Positions 40,003 through 49,470 of a stretch of 64,000 nt of DNA are shown here, piece by piece. Source of the stretch: Novosphingobium sp. MW5 (GTDB lineage Bacteria > Pseudomonadota > Alphaproteobacteria > Sphingomonadales > Sphingomonadaceae); NCBI GenBank assembly GCA_025938935.1, contig JAPCWB010000001.1:1240001-1304000 (forward strand). Direction: 5' to 3'. The notes under the pieces are model-generated. The model was not told where the DNA came from, searched no databases, and saw only the letters and a list, made by a program, of their open reading frames with translations. A program made the translations under genes and the position numbers. Numbering within the stretch: position 1 is the first letter of the stretch; every line of letters starts with the position of its first letter.

Positions 40003-41226
40003 ATGGCAGGATCAACTGTGACCACCGGCGCCCCCGCGCCGGCGAACTGGACAAAGCGGGCGATTGCAACAGTTGCCCTGTGTTTTGCCATCAACATGGC
40101 CGACGGCATCGACGTCACCATCCTCTCGTTCATCGCGCCCAGAATCCAGCAGGACTGGCAGATCGGGCCGGACGTCATGGGTACCCTGTTCAGTGCCGGA
40201 CTGCTCGGAATGGCGATTGGGGGAATGTTCATCGCCCCTCTGGCCGATCGCCTGGGTCGCAGGCGCGTGATCCTCGTCGCCCTCGCGCTGATGTCTGCGG
40301 GCATGCTGGCCAGCGGCTTCGTCACGGCTGTTTCGCAGCTTTTCCTGCTGCGCGTGGTTGTCGGCGCGGGGATCGGCACCGTCCTAGCAGCGATGGCTGC
40401 CCTGTCGGCCGAGAGCGCGCCCGAGCGGCACCGCAACCTGGCCGTGGGGCTGGTCCAGGCCGGCTATCCGTTTGCCGCAGTATTCACCGGGCTCGTCGTG
40501 GCGCAACTGCTGCCGCATTACGGCTGGCACGCAATGCTGATTGGTGCCGGGACCATAACCATCGCCCTGTTTCCGCTCGCGTGGGTGCTGCTCAGTGACG
40601 CGGTACCGCAAAGCGGGGCCGAAACCGCAGGCGGCACGGGCGTGCGCGGATTGTTCAGTCCGGCTTTGCGCGGGCGGACAATTGCACTCTGGGGTGCTGT
40701 GTTCTTTGGCCTGATGGTGCTCTATTTCGTCGTCAGCTGGATCACCAAGCTCGCCATCGCCGCCGGGCTTTCGGAAACGAACGGCATTTACGCAGGTGCG
40801 CTCTACAACCTTGGCGCCTTCGCCGGGACCGTCGCAATGAGCATGCTCGCGGTGCGCGTGCCGTTGGGCAAGCTTGTCCCGGCAATGCTCTGCAGCGCAG
40901 GAGCGGCCATGCTCTGGTTCGGATCGGTCCCCATGTCGGTCGCAGCGACGATGGCGGTCGCATTTCTCATCGGGGTCCTGCTGCAAGGCGGCTACAACGG
41001 CGTCTGGCCCTTGGCTGCGGGGACCTACCCGCCTTCGGTCCGCGCCACCGGAATTGGCTGGGCTATCGGCATCGGCCGTAGCGGAGCGATCGTCGGACCT
41101 TGGCTCGGCGGGCAGCTCTTGGCAGCCAAAGTTTCCCTGCCTGTCCTGTTCGGCACCTATTGCATCCCGCTCCTTGCCTGCGCCGCCTGCGTTTTCATGG
41201 TTCAGCGATCGAGCGCAGCTGACTGA
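40003..41226 (+). CDS. MFS aromatic-acid:H+ symporter (AAHS type)
   Basis: 407 residues, about 12 membrane segments. Start ATG 40003 with AAAGAGG upstream. AAHS-type signature in helix 1, NMADGIDVTILSFIAPRIQQ, keeps the conserved Asp; the MFS loop motif is GGMFIAPLADRLGRRRVI. Later FLIGVLLQGGYNGVWPLAAG and YPPSVRATGIGWAIGIGRSG. Relatives (PcaK, BenK, shikimate/quinate carriers) import aromatic or hydroaromatic acids across the inner membrane. In this cluster quinate or shikimate is likely. Confidence 0.88.
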   Translation: MAGSTVTTGAPAPANWTKRAIATVALCFAINMADGIDVTILSFIAPRIQQDWQIGPDVMGTLFSAGLLGMAIGGMFIAPLADRLGRRRVILVALALMSAGMLASGFVTAVSQLFLLRVVVGAGIGTVLAAMAALSAESAPERHRNLAVGLVQAGYPFAAVFTGLVVAQLLPHYGWHAMLIGAGTITIALFPLAWVLLSDAVPQSGAETAGGTGVRGLFSPALRGRTIALWGAVFFGLMVLYFVVSWITKLAIAAGLSETNGIYAGALYNLGAFAGTVAMSMLAVRVPLGKLVPAMLCSAGAAMLWFGSVPMSVAATMAVAFLIGVLLQGGYNGVWPLAAGTYPPSVRATGIGWAIGIGRSGAIVGPWLGGQLLAAKVSLPVLFGTYCIPLLACAACVFMVQRSSAAD

Positions 41227-41227
41227 A

Positions 41228-41257
41228 TTGACAGGAACTAGTTCGTAACATAAATGA
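41228..41257 (+). promoter_or_regulatory. Promoter with operator copy 2 before the TonB receptor
   Basis: TTGACA (41228-41233) and TAAATG (41251-41256) are 17 bases apart. The palindrome GAACTAGTTC (41235-41244) fills the spacer, so a bound repressor would exclude RNA polymerase. The 23 bases 41235-41257 match 39130-39152 exactly. The promoter starts immediately after the MFS stop and gives the receptor its own regulated transcript. Confidence 0.7.
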
Positions 41258-41304
41258 AGCCCGCTATGACTGGCCAAGGGGCCGGCAAGAGGGAGGGGAA
41301 TTTC

Positions 41305-44269
41305 ATGAAGAAATCTGCTATGCGCCTTGCGTTTTCTGCGTCTTTTCTGTCGTTTGCTGCTGCAATTGCTGCTCCCGCCATGGCGCAGGACGCTGCTACA
41401 GCAGACGAAGGCGAATCGGTTGCCGACAAGGAAATCGTTGTCACGGGCTCGCTGATCCAGCGTCCCAACGCGACCTCGGTTTCGCCCATCGTCTCGATCG
41501 GTGCTGAAACGATCAAGGAAACGGGCAAGACCAACCTCGTCGACGCGCTTAACCAGCTCCCGGGTTTCACCGTCGGCGGCAATGAGGCGACCGGCGGCCA
41601 GGGAACGGGTGCGCGCGCCACAATCAACCTTCATGGCCTCGGCACCAACCGCAACCTTGTTCTGCTCGATGGCCGCCGCCTGCCGGTGTCGGACATTCGC
41701 GGCAACGTCGACATCAACATCCTGCCCGATGCGATCATCGGCGGTATCGATGCGATCACCGGCGGTGCCTCGGCCATCTATGGCTCGGACGCCATGTCGG
41801 GCGTGGTCAACTTCAAGACCGTGCGCTCGCTTGACGGCATGGTCGCCGATGCCCAGGTTGGCATCAGCGAAAAGGGTGACGCATTCAAGTTCAAGGCGTC
41901 GCTGGCCTTCGGCACCAACTTTGCCGACGACCGCGGCCGGGTGATCGCGGCCTTCTCCTACGCCAAGCAGGATCCGCTCAACGGCAGCCAGCGTTCGTTC
42001 TTCTTCGACAAGACGCCCAGCTCGTTTATCGGCACCGGCACGTTCATCCCCAGCGCGACCAATGCGCCTGACGGTGCAGTCCTGACTGCCCTGTTCAACT
42101 CCTACGGAGTTGCCGGCACCCGCAGTCCGCTTGCCTCCAACCTCGGCTTCAACAATGATGGCACACTGTTCACCCAGACGGGCGCGCTGAACTATCGCGG
42201 CCCCAATGGCGTAAACGGCTATGCCATTGTCGGCGGCAACGTCCGCATGCCGGTGGGTCAGCAGATCGACTACATCAACGGCCTCAACCGCAAGACCGCT
42301 TTCCTCAAGGCCGATTACGAACTGTCGCCTGACATCACGATGTATGGCCAGTTCATGTTCGTTGACCTGACGACGACCACCCACTCGGGCGGCAGCCTCA
42401 CCCAGTTCCCGACGCTGACGACGATCCCGGTGACCAACCCCTTCATCCCCGCCGATCTCCGCACGATCCTGGCTTCGCGTCCAAATCCCACTGCACCCTT
42501 CGCCTGGAACGCACGCTATGTCGGCATTCCCTACAAGGGCTGGGACGAAAACTATGAGATCCAGCAGTACATGGCTGGCCTGAAGGGCAATATCGCCGAA
42601 GGCTGGAGCTTTGACGGCTTCGTCTCGTATGACCAGTCGGTCCACAACTCCGTCATGCACTTCGCCACGCTCAAGAGCCGCGTTCAGACCCTGCTCAACG
42701 CGGCCGACGGCGGCCGCTCGATCTGCGCCGGCGGCTTTAATCCGTTTGGTGACAGCAACGCTCGCTCGCTCTCTGCGGCCTGCGTCTCCTACCTGACCAA
42801 GGATGCGATCAGCATCGAACGACTGAGCCAGACCCAGGCCCAGTTGCAGATCAACGGCAAGCTGTTCGATCTTGGTGCTGGCCCGGTCCAGCTCGCTGTG
42901 GTCGGCGGCTACCGCAAGAACACTTACGAGTTCACGCCCGATGCCGACACCACGGCCAATTCGGGCTTCGCGCACTGGCGGTAACGTCGAAGGCTTCACC
43001 GTGGTCCTGCCGGTTCCGCGCAAGGAGATCGACGTAAAGGAAATCGCCGCACAGATCGACGTGCCACTCATTTCCGACAAGCCCTTCTTCAGGGAACTGG
43101 CGATCGGCGCGGCGGGTCGCGTTTCGGACTATTCGGTGACCGGGTCGGTGACCAGCTACGAAGCCGACTTGCGCTGGAAGCCGGTGGATGAACTGCTCAT
43201 CCGCGGTTCGTACCAGCGCGCGGTTCGCGCCCCGAACATCGCCGAGCTGTTCTCGCCCCCGTCGAACGCCCAGCTGGCGATCGGCACACCGCCCGCGGCC
43301 ATTGGCGACCCCTGCGACGTGCGCTCGACCGCGCGAACCGGGGCCAACGCTACCCAGGTCGCCAACCTTTGCGTAGCCCAGGGCATTCCTTCGGCGCTGA
43401 TCAGCACCTACCAGTTCCCGACCACCGCGACCGGCCAGACCTCTGCCGGCAGCACCGCCGTCACTCCGGAAAAGGCTGACACCTTCAACGTTGGCTTTGC
43501 CTTCAACGCCCCGCGCAGCGACGGCATCTTTGGAGATTTCTCGCTTTCGGTCGATTACTACAACATCTCGATCAAGAACGTTATTTCGACCATTCCGGGC
43601 ACGGTCGTGCTTTCGGGCTGCTACAACCTCGATGGTTCGAACCCGACCTATTCGGTGACCGGTTCCTATTGCCCGCTGATCAGCCGTGATACGTCGACCG
43701 GCCAGATCCTGACGGTCAACACGCCGTTCCGCAACCTCGGCGCGCTCAAGACCGATGGTGTCGAGGTGCAGATCCACTGGGGCATTCCCGCCCGCTTCCT
43801 GAGCGAAAGCGGCAAGCTCTATATCGACACCGCGATCGGCTGGCTGAACAACTACAAGGTCCAGCTGCTGCCGGGCGCCGCCTTCCTCGATTATACGGGC
43901 ATCAGCAACGGCTCGGCCGGCGACAGCAGCCTGCCGCCGCGCACCACGCCCAAGTGGAAGGCGCTGACCACCTTCGGTTACCGGTCGGACCTGTTCAGCC
44001 TTGGCCTTCGCTGGAAGTACCAGAATGCGCTCGCTGACGTCAGCAAGGTCAATACCCCGACCAACATCGCCGTTGGCGTGCCGGCCTATGCCACCTGGGA
44101 TCTGTTCACCTCCGTCCGGCCGACAGAGAGGATTGAACTGCGCGCAGGCGTGAACAATCTGTTCAACCGCGGACTGCCCTTTGTCGCGAGCAACCAGACC
44201 AGCACCGATACGGCCAGCTATGACCTCGTCGGCCGCTCGTTCTTCGTCGGCGCAAAGGTGAAGTTCTGA
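41305..44269 (+). pseudogene. TonB-dependent receptor, frame shifted at 42974
   Basis: Start ATG 41305 with GAGGGGAA upstream; signal peptide MKKSAMRLAFSASFLSFAAA. The plug domain is seen in DKEIVVTGSLIQRPNATSVS, LVDALNQLPGFTVGG, TINLHGLGTNRNLVLLDGRR and GASAIYGSDAMSGVVNF. The frame closes at 42984, but barrel sequence continues in the next frame to 44269, ending in YDLVGRSFFVGAKVKF with terminal Phe. Removing A42974 (CACTGG to CCTGG) gives ...SGFAPGGNVEGFTV... and a 987-residue receptor. It would import a quinate/shikimate-type ester or conjugate. Probably intact in the organism. Confidence 0.88.
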
Positions 44270-44332
44270 GTGAAAGCCTTGCGGGCTGGTACTGGCGCGG
44301 CCAGCGCCAGCCCGCTAGGTGCAGAACGTGAC

Positions 44333-45166
44333 ATGCTGAAAACCGGACTTATCGGCCGCGCTATCCAGGCTTCCCGCTCGCCGTGGCTTCACGAGCAGGA
44401 GGCGAGGGCGCAGAAACTCGAACTGACTTACGAACTGTTCGACTTTACCGCGCTGGGACTCGACGATGTGCAACTGGGCCCCATGCTCCGCCGGCTCGCA
44501 GTTGACGGCTTTAGCGGCGTAAACATCACTTACCCGTTCAAGCAGTCTGTAATCGCAAATCTGGACGAACTCGCCGATTGTGCGACCAGCGTGGGGGCAG
44601 TCAACACGGTTGCCATGCGCAGCGGGCGGCTGATCGGATACAATACCGACAAGACCGGCTTTGGGGAAAGTCTTGCCGAGGGACTCCCTGGTGCCTCGTT
44701 GGCTCAGGTCCTGCAATTGGGAGCGGGCGGCGCCGGGGCGGCTGTTGCCAACGCGCTGCTCTCGCTTGGCACCACTCGGCTTTTGATATCCGACGTCGAC
44801 GACACGCGGGCAAGATCCCTTGCGGACCGGCTCTGTGGGACCTACGGGGCCGCTCGGGCCGCGGTCTGCCGCGTCGAGGACCTTGAGAGTTCGGAAGTCA
44901 CTGGAATCGTCAACACAACGCCCATGGGAATGGCTGCGCATCCCGAACCGGCGATCGACCCGGACTTCATCTCGTCAAGTCATTGGGTTGCCGATATCGT
45001 CTATTTCCCCCTGGAAACTGCGCTCCTCAAGGTTGCCCGTGGAAAGGGGTGCCGCACGCTCGATGGCAGTGGAATGGTCGTAGGCCAAGCCGCGCGCGCG
45101 TTCGAAATTTTCACCGGGAGAAGTGCGGACAAGGCCAGGATGAAACAAAGCTTCGCTCTAGCGTGA
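44333..45166 (+). CDS. Shikimate/quinate dehydrogenase (catabolic, probably NAD-dependent)
   Basis: 277 residues from ATG 44333; an in-frame GTG at 44270 right after the receptor stop is possible. The N-terminal substrate domain has GLIGRAIQASRSPWLHEQEA, catalytic Lys in NITYPFKQSVI and Asp in GYNTDKTGFGE. The Rossmann domain has LGAGGAGAAVANALLSLG, and an acidic SDVDD after strand 2 where NADP enzymes carry basic residues, suggesting NAD. It ends with ...GQAARAFEIFTG. It oxidises quinate/shikimate to the 3-dehydro compounds; with QuiC1 this leads to protocatechuate. Less likely the biosynthetic AroE, given context and NAD signature. Confidence 0.87.
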   Translation: MLKTGLIGRAIQASRSPWLHEQEARAQKLELTYELFDFTALGLDDVQLGPMLRRLAVDGFSGVNITYPFKQSVIANLDELADCATSVGAVNTVAMRSGRLIGYNTDKTGFGESLAEGLPGASLAQVLQLGAGGAGAAVANALLSLGTTRLLISDVDDTRARSLADRLCGTYGAARAAVCRVEDLESSEVTGIVNTTPMGMAAHPEPAIDPDFISSSHWVADIVYFPLETALLKVARGKGCRTLDGSGMVVGQAARAFEIFTGRSADKARMKQSFALA

Positions 45167-45435
45167 ATGCTCATGGGTACCGACAAAGGCCTGCGAGTTT
45201 GTAAAAGCGCGTCGCGCTACGCAGAAAGCCGCTTTCCACTCATTGCGACCAAAAGCTGCCGTTCCGGATCGTCCGCAAGAACCGACATTCGATTGGACTT
45301 CACAGTCAACGCAAGCATTAGTGTGCTCACTAAATCGCGGGCCTGAGCGGCGCGCGCTGCCCTGACCGACGCGATCGGCTGGGCCTTGGGTGGTGGGAGA
45401 AGCGGCAAGTTGCTCCGTAGCGAGGAGCCACACCC

Positions 45436-45792
45436 ATGACGAATACCATCGAACCACACATCGCTAAGAAGCGGGCGCCCCGTATGGCCCGCGAACCAAT
45501 TGTGGACACAATCGCTGCGATTGAGATTTCTGCCACCGCGAAGGTTGCTGCCGAGCCCAAGCTAAAGCGCCAGACGAAGGCAGCGCAGGTCGAGGCGCTA
45601 CTCGCGGCGGGCGAGGGCGCCTCGCTCGATGCACTTTGCAAAACCTCCGGCTGGCAGGCTCACACATGCCGAGCCTTCCTCACGGGCCTGCGCAAGAAGG
45701 GGAAGCAAGTCGAGCGGACCTAGCGCTGGGATGGCATTACCATCTATCGTCTCACGGGCCTCTCAGAGGCCTATGAGAAGGCGGATGCCTGA
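45436..45792 (+). pseudogene. DUF3489 protein with internal TAG stop
   Basis: Start ATG 45436, GAGGAG at 45422-45427. DUF3489 core: TKAAQVEALLAAGEGASLDALCKTSGWQA (split across ~48-76), then TCRAFLTGLRKKGKQ. A TAG at 45721-45723 ends it at 95 residues. The same frame continues as family-like RWDGITIYRLTGLSEAYEKA to a TGA at 45790-45792, which overlaps the next ATG. The intact form would be 118 residues. DUF3489 genes usually precede DUF2924 and serine recombinase genes in mobile modules of this group. Function unknown; probably decayed. Confidence 0.7.
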
Positions 45793-46712
45793 TGGGGCGG
45801 CGCCCAACCGTGAACCTTGCTCGACTGACAGCTATGCCCAGCGAGGACCTCAAACCCGAGTGGGCGCGCCGATATAGCGCGCTTGCTCCCAACCTATCGC
45901 CTCAGCGCGCCAGACGTCTGCTGGGTCGACTAGCGCAACCGACTCAGGCCAAAGCAGAAATACGTGAACTGATTGCGGCGATCAGCATCCAAGTCGATCA
46001 CCTTGAACTGTCGCTCGATCCAGCTGCGCTGGGCTTTGCAGGGCAAGCGTATTGGCGGATCAAGCACCTGCTACCAGCGCGCAAGCCGTTTCGCGAGGCG
46101 AAGCTCAAGATCAATGGTCCCTCGCAGAGCAAGCAAGTAGATCAACAGCTTCTCAAGCTGATTGCAGAAGCATTTGAGGTGCGGGCGCTGGTCGTCTCGT
46201 CATCGGGACTCAGCCTCAACCAGATTGCGAAGAGCAATGGTCGCTGCCGCAAACAACTTATGAAGCTGCTCAATGTTAGTTGGCTCAGCCCGCGGATTAT
46301 CGAGTCAATCGTCGATGGCGCTCAGCCGAAATCGATCAATCGAGATCCGCCTGCTCTAAACCGAGTTGCCAGTCGCCTGGGCAGGTCTGGAAATGCTGCT
46401 CGAGTTCGCTGCCTGAGGGCGATCCACAAAATCACATCGCTGGCCGCGTGGGCGACGACATGTCGGACAGAGAATCGCGCCGATTTGTTGCTGAACGTTG
46501 GGCGGGGTTCTGCGTCTCTGGCCCATGATCGGACCTACCGGAGCTCCAAACCCCGCAGAACTGCGCCATTGTGCAGGTCCGGGTCGCCCGAGGGCGAGAA
46601 TCTGTTACCTCGAAAGACTGATTGGTGCGGTCAAGAAGACTCGAACTTCCACGGGCTTTCGCCCACAACGACCTCAACGTTGCGCGTCTACCAATTCCGC
46701 CATGACCGCTAA
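45792..46712 (+). pseudogene. Decayed DUF2924/serine-recombinase C-terminal fusion
   Basis: The first ~55 residues resemble the start of DUF2924 proteins (LARLTAMPSEDLKPEWARRY, LSPQRARRLLGRLAQ). From ~65 to ~190 the sequence resembles the C-terminal part of large serine recombinases of these modules: SLNQIAKSNGRCRKQLMKLL and VSWLSPRIIESIVDGAQPKS. The catalytic serine domain is absent. The last ~30 codons run antisense through tRNA-Leu and are not real protein. I read this as a deletion product joining a DUF2924 gene to the tail of the recombinase. The remnant abuts the 3' end of the tRNA, a usual integration point. Confidence 0.6.
46623..46709 (-). tRNA. tRNA-Leu (GAG)
   Basis: The minus strand folds as a class II tRNA: acceptor GCGGTCA/TGACCGC, D-arm GGCGGAATTGGTAGACGC, anticodon stem CAACG/CGTTG with loop TTGAGGT (anticodon GAG, reads CUC/CUU), a long variable arm TGGGCGAAAGCCCGT, and T-arm with GTTCGAGTC. 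The discriminator is A and CCA is encoded (46625-46623). The 3' end faces the decayed recombinase module, consistent with use as an integration target. Confidence 0.95.
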
Positions 46713-46829
46713 ATCATCAGGGTGCCGGATCGAGGGATTCGGCTGCCCCGGGGGGTAGGAGCGCGCCACTAGCAAAGGAGTGCGCAGGGGGCAAGCGGTG
46801 ATCTTGCCTGCTGGCCAATGCTTTCGCGA

Positions 46830-47654
46830 TCAGCCCGGTTTCCAGCCAACATCGGCATATTTGGCCGTGCGCGGGACGCCGGTGACAGCTTCGTTGATCG
46901 TCACGCTCTCACCCGGGTTGAGCTGGCGCTTCGGCGCGATGACGACCCAGGAATAGACGATGCGTTCGCGCAGATCGCGCAGCACGATCAGGATCGGCGG
47001 CACGGTGCGGCGCTGCTTGCCGATATTGGTCACCTTGCCGCTTGCGCCGAAGTATTCGACCCCGTTGGGCAGGGTGCGGCGATCGAGGCGGTTGGGCGGG
47101 AAATCGAGCTGGAGGTCGGCCCGGCCTTCGGCAAAGGTCTGGTTGCCGAAGGGGGCCCAGTCCGGCAGGCCGAACCAGTAGACCGCGCCGATGGCGGCGG
47201 TCGCCACGGCAGCGAACAGCGCGGCCGCCATGGTGTACATTTTCAGCGGATTGCGGCGCGGGCGGAACGGGGGTTCGTGCTCGAAGCTCGAATAGTCGTC
47301 CTGATAGGCGGGCGAGGTATCGTCGTAATAGCTGGGCGGCGCTTCCGGGATCGGCGGCTCGCTGATGTCCTCGGCAGGTTCGTCATGCACCTCGGCCGGT
47401 GCCGGCTCGGGAGCAGGCGGCGGGGGAGCGGGCGGTTCAGGCTGCGGTGCCGGGGCAGGCGCGGCTGCCGCGGGAGCAGGCTCTGGAGCCGGAACCGGCG
47501 CGGCGGGCGGCGGCGCGGGCGGGGCGGCAACCTGGGGCCCTTCCTGGAACCAGGAGTGGCGGCACTTGGCGCAGCGCACGGTGCGGCCTTCCACGCCGAT
47601 CGCCGCGTCGGGGACGACGTAGCGGGTGGTGCAGGCGGGACAGGCAATGATCAT
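46830..47654 (-). CDS. Zinc-ribbon (MJ0042-type) single-pass membrane protein
   Basis: 274 residues from ATG 47654. N-terminal zinc ribbon: CPACTTRYVVPDAAIG with CxxC, then RCAKCRHSW with the second CxxC. A long Ala/Pro/Glu linker follows (~45-125), then one membrane segment (MYTMAAALFAAVATAAIGAV) and a C-terminal domain (GKVTNIGKQRRTVPPILIVL, VNITEAVTG-like end). The gene is divergent from ftsE in many sphingomonads. Role unknown, possibly envelope or division related by location. Confidence 0.85.
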   Translation of the reverse strand: MIIACPACTTRYVVPDAAIGVEGRTVRCAKCRHSWFQEGPQVAAPPAPPPAAPVPAPEPAPAAAAPAPAPQPEPPAPPPPAPEPAPAEVHDEPAEDISEPPIPEAPPSYYDDTSPAYQDDYSSFEHEPPFRPRRNPLKMYTMAAALFAAVATAAIGAVYWFGLPDWAPFGNQTFAEGRADLQLDFPPNRLDRRTLPNGVEYFGASGKVTNIGKQRRTVPPILIVLRDLRERIVYSWVVIAPKRQLNPGESVTINEAVTGVPRTAKYADVGWKPG

Positions 47655-47815
47655 GAAACCACGGGTTAAGCGCGCCGGACCCGCCAGACAAGGCCCTGTC
47701 CACCGCTTTATCGGGCAAAGACATGGACGCGCGCCCTTTTTTCCACATGGGATCGCGGCTATGGACGCGCGCACAACCCGTGATACCTTCGCCGAGTGAC
47801 CAGGACCGCAGATCG

Positions 47816-48544
47816 ATGAACCAGTCCGGCAGCGGCGAAATCGTCCAGTTCGACAATGTCGGGCTGCGTTACGGCACCGATCGCGAGGTGCTGACCGACC
47901 TGTCCTTCACGCTGTTTCCGGGATCGTTCTACTTCCTCACCGGGGCGAGCGGCGCGGGAAAGACTTCGCTGCTCAAGCTGCTTTACCTCTCGCAGCGCCC
48001 GTCGCGCGGAGGAATCCGCATTTTCGGCACCGATGCGATCACCCTGCCGCGTGAGAAACTGCCCGCGCTGCGGCGGCGGCTGGGGGTGGTGTTTCAGGAT
48101 TTCCGGCTGGTGCCGCACCTCTCGGCGTTCGACAATGTCGCCCTTCCGCTGCGCGTGGCGGGTTTCAGCGAGAGCGACCTGACGCGGCCCGTGGCCGACA
48201 TGCTCGAATGGGTAGGCCTGGCGGACCGGATGCAGGCGCGCCCCGCGACGCTTTCTGGCGGGGAGCAACAGCGCGTCGCCATCGCCCGGGCGGTGATCGG
48301 CCGGCCGCAGCTTCTGGTGGCCGACGAGCCGACCGGCAACGTCGATCCCGACATGGCGGTCAAGCTGCTGCGCCTGTTCGAGGCGCTCAACCGGCTGGGC
48401 ACGACCGTGGTTGTCGCCACCCACGACGTCCACCTGCTGCGGAAAGTGCCTGACAGCCTGATCATGCGGCTCGACAAGGGGCGGCTGTCCGATCCCACGG
48501 GGGCGCTCAAATATCCGCCCAAGCGGCCGGTGCTGCCGGTATGA
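47816..48544 (+). CDS. ftsE: Cell-division ATP-binding protein FtsE
   Basis: 242 residues. Walker A TGASGAGKTSLLKLL, Q-loop GVVFQDFRLVPHLSAFDNVA, signature LSGGEQQRVAIARAV, Walker B LLVADEPTGNVDPD, H-loop VVATHDVHLL. FtsE with FtsX controls septal peptidoglycan hydrolases. The start at 47816 is the best placed; earlier in-frame ATGs at 47723 and 47747 lack family sequence. The ftsX start overlaps its stop (ATGA, 48541-48544). Confidence 0.95.
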   Translation: MNQSGSGEIVQFDNVGLRYGTDREVLTDLSFTLFPGSFYFLTGASGAGKTSLLKLLYLSQRPSRGGIRIFGTDAITLPREKLPALRRRLGVVFQDFRLVPHLSAFDNVALPLRVAGFSESDLTRPVADMLEWVGLADRMQARPATLSGGEQQRVAIARAVIGRPQLLVADEPTGNVDPDMAVKLLRLFEALNRLGTTVVVATHDVHLLRKVPDSLIMRLDKGRLSDPTGALKYPPKRPVLPV

Positions 48545-49458
48545 ACCGCCCGCTGAAGCTCTTGCCTATCGGCGGCCGCAAGGCCGGCGGCACTGCAGAC
48601 CTTGTCCCGCAGGCGCGGCTTTCCGGGCCGATCCCGTGGGTCATCGCGATCATGGTCATGCTGACGGTGATCGCGGCGGCAGGCGGGCTTTCGCTGCGCA
48701 AGCTGGCATCAGTGGCGCAGAACGAGCTTTCGGGCGGAGTCACCGTCCAGATCGTCGAGGCGCGGCCCGAAGTCCGCGACAGGCAGGTGAAGGAAGCCGT
48801 GCAGGTGCTTTCGGACCTCCCCGGCGTGGCGCAGGTCGCCGCCGTGCCGCAGGCCGAGGTCGATGCCTTGGTCGAACCATGGCTGGGCGAGGAAGCCGGG
48901 CAGGCGGAGATCCCGGTTCCGGCACTGATCGACGCGCGGTTGGCAGGCAAGGTCGACCGCAACCGGCTGGAAGACCTGCGCAGCGCCTTGCGCGGCAAGG
49001 TGCCCACCGCGCGGGTCGATGCCCAGTCGACCTGGCTGAAACCGGTGTTTGGCGCGCTGTCATCGCTGCAACTGCTGGCGCTGGCGCTGGTCCTGCTGCT
49101 CGGCCTTGCCACGGCAGCAGCGGTGCTGCTCGCCACGCGATCGGCGCTGGGATCGAACCGTGAGACGATCGAGATCGTCCACCTGCTCGGCGGGACCGAC
49201 AGCCAGATTGCCCGCATCTACCAGCGATCGACCGCGATTGCCGCGGCGGAAGGCGGGGTTGCTGGATTTGCCGCCGCTGTCATCGTCGTCATGCTGCTTG
49301 GCCGTCAGTTTGCCGGCCTGGGTGCGGGAATGATCAGCGGCGGCTCGCTCGGCTGGCTCGAATGGCTGGTGCTCGCGCTGGTGCCGCTCGCCGGGATAGC
49401 GCTGGCCACGATCACCGCGCGGCTTACCGTGCTGCGTTCTCTGGCAAGGATGCTATAG
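48541..49458 (+). CDS. ftsX: Cell-division protein FtsX (ABC permease-like)
   Basis: 305 residues. Membrane segment near residues 35-55 (PWVIAIMVMLTVIAAAGGLS), a periplasmic domain of ~110 residues, then three further segments (LLALALVLLLGLATAAAVLL; AAVIVVMLLGRQF; WLVLALVPLAGIALATITAR) in the FtsX/MacB fold. It couples FtsE ATP hydrolysis in the cytoplasm to periplasmic amidase activation. Translationally coupled to ftsE. Confidence 0.93.
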   Translation: MNRPLKLLPIGGRKAGGTADLVPQARLSGPIPWVIAIMVMLTVIAAAGGLSLRKLASVAQNELSGGVTVQIVEARPEVRDRQVKEAVQVLSDLPGVAQVAAVPQAEVDALVEPWLGEEAGQAEIPVPALIDARLAGKVDRNRLEDLRSALRGKVPTARVDAQSTWLKPVFGALSSLQLLALALVLLLGLATAAAVLLATRSALGSNRETIEIVHLLGGTDSQIARIYQRSTAIAAAEGGVAGFAAAVIVVMLLGRQFAGLGAGMISGGSLGWLEWLVLALVPLAGIALATITARLTVLRSLARML

Positions 49459-49470
49459 GCGTCCCCAACG

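Noticed and set aside
40384..43080. Very long open frame (898 codons) on the minus strand
   Set aside because: It lies antisense to the MFS and TonB receptor genes, has no family features and shows the composition of a GC-rich shadow frame.
46623..46712. C-terminal ~30 residues of the recombinase-like frame
   Set aside because: These codons are the antisense of tRNA-Leu and not real protein sequence.
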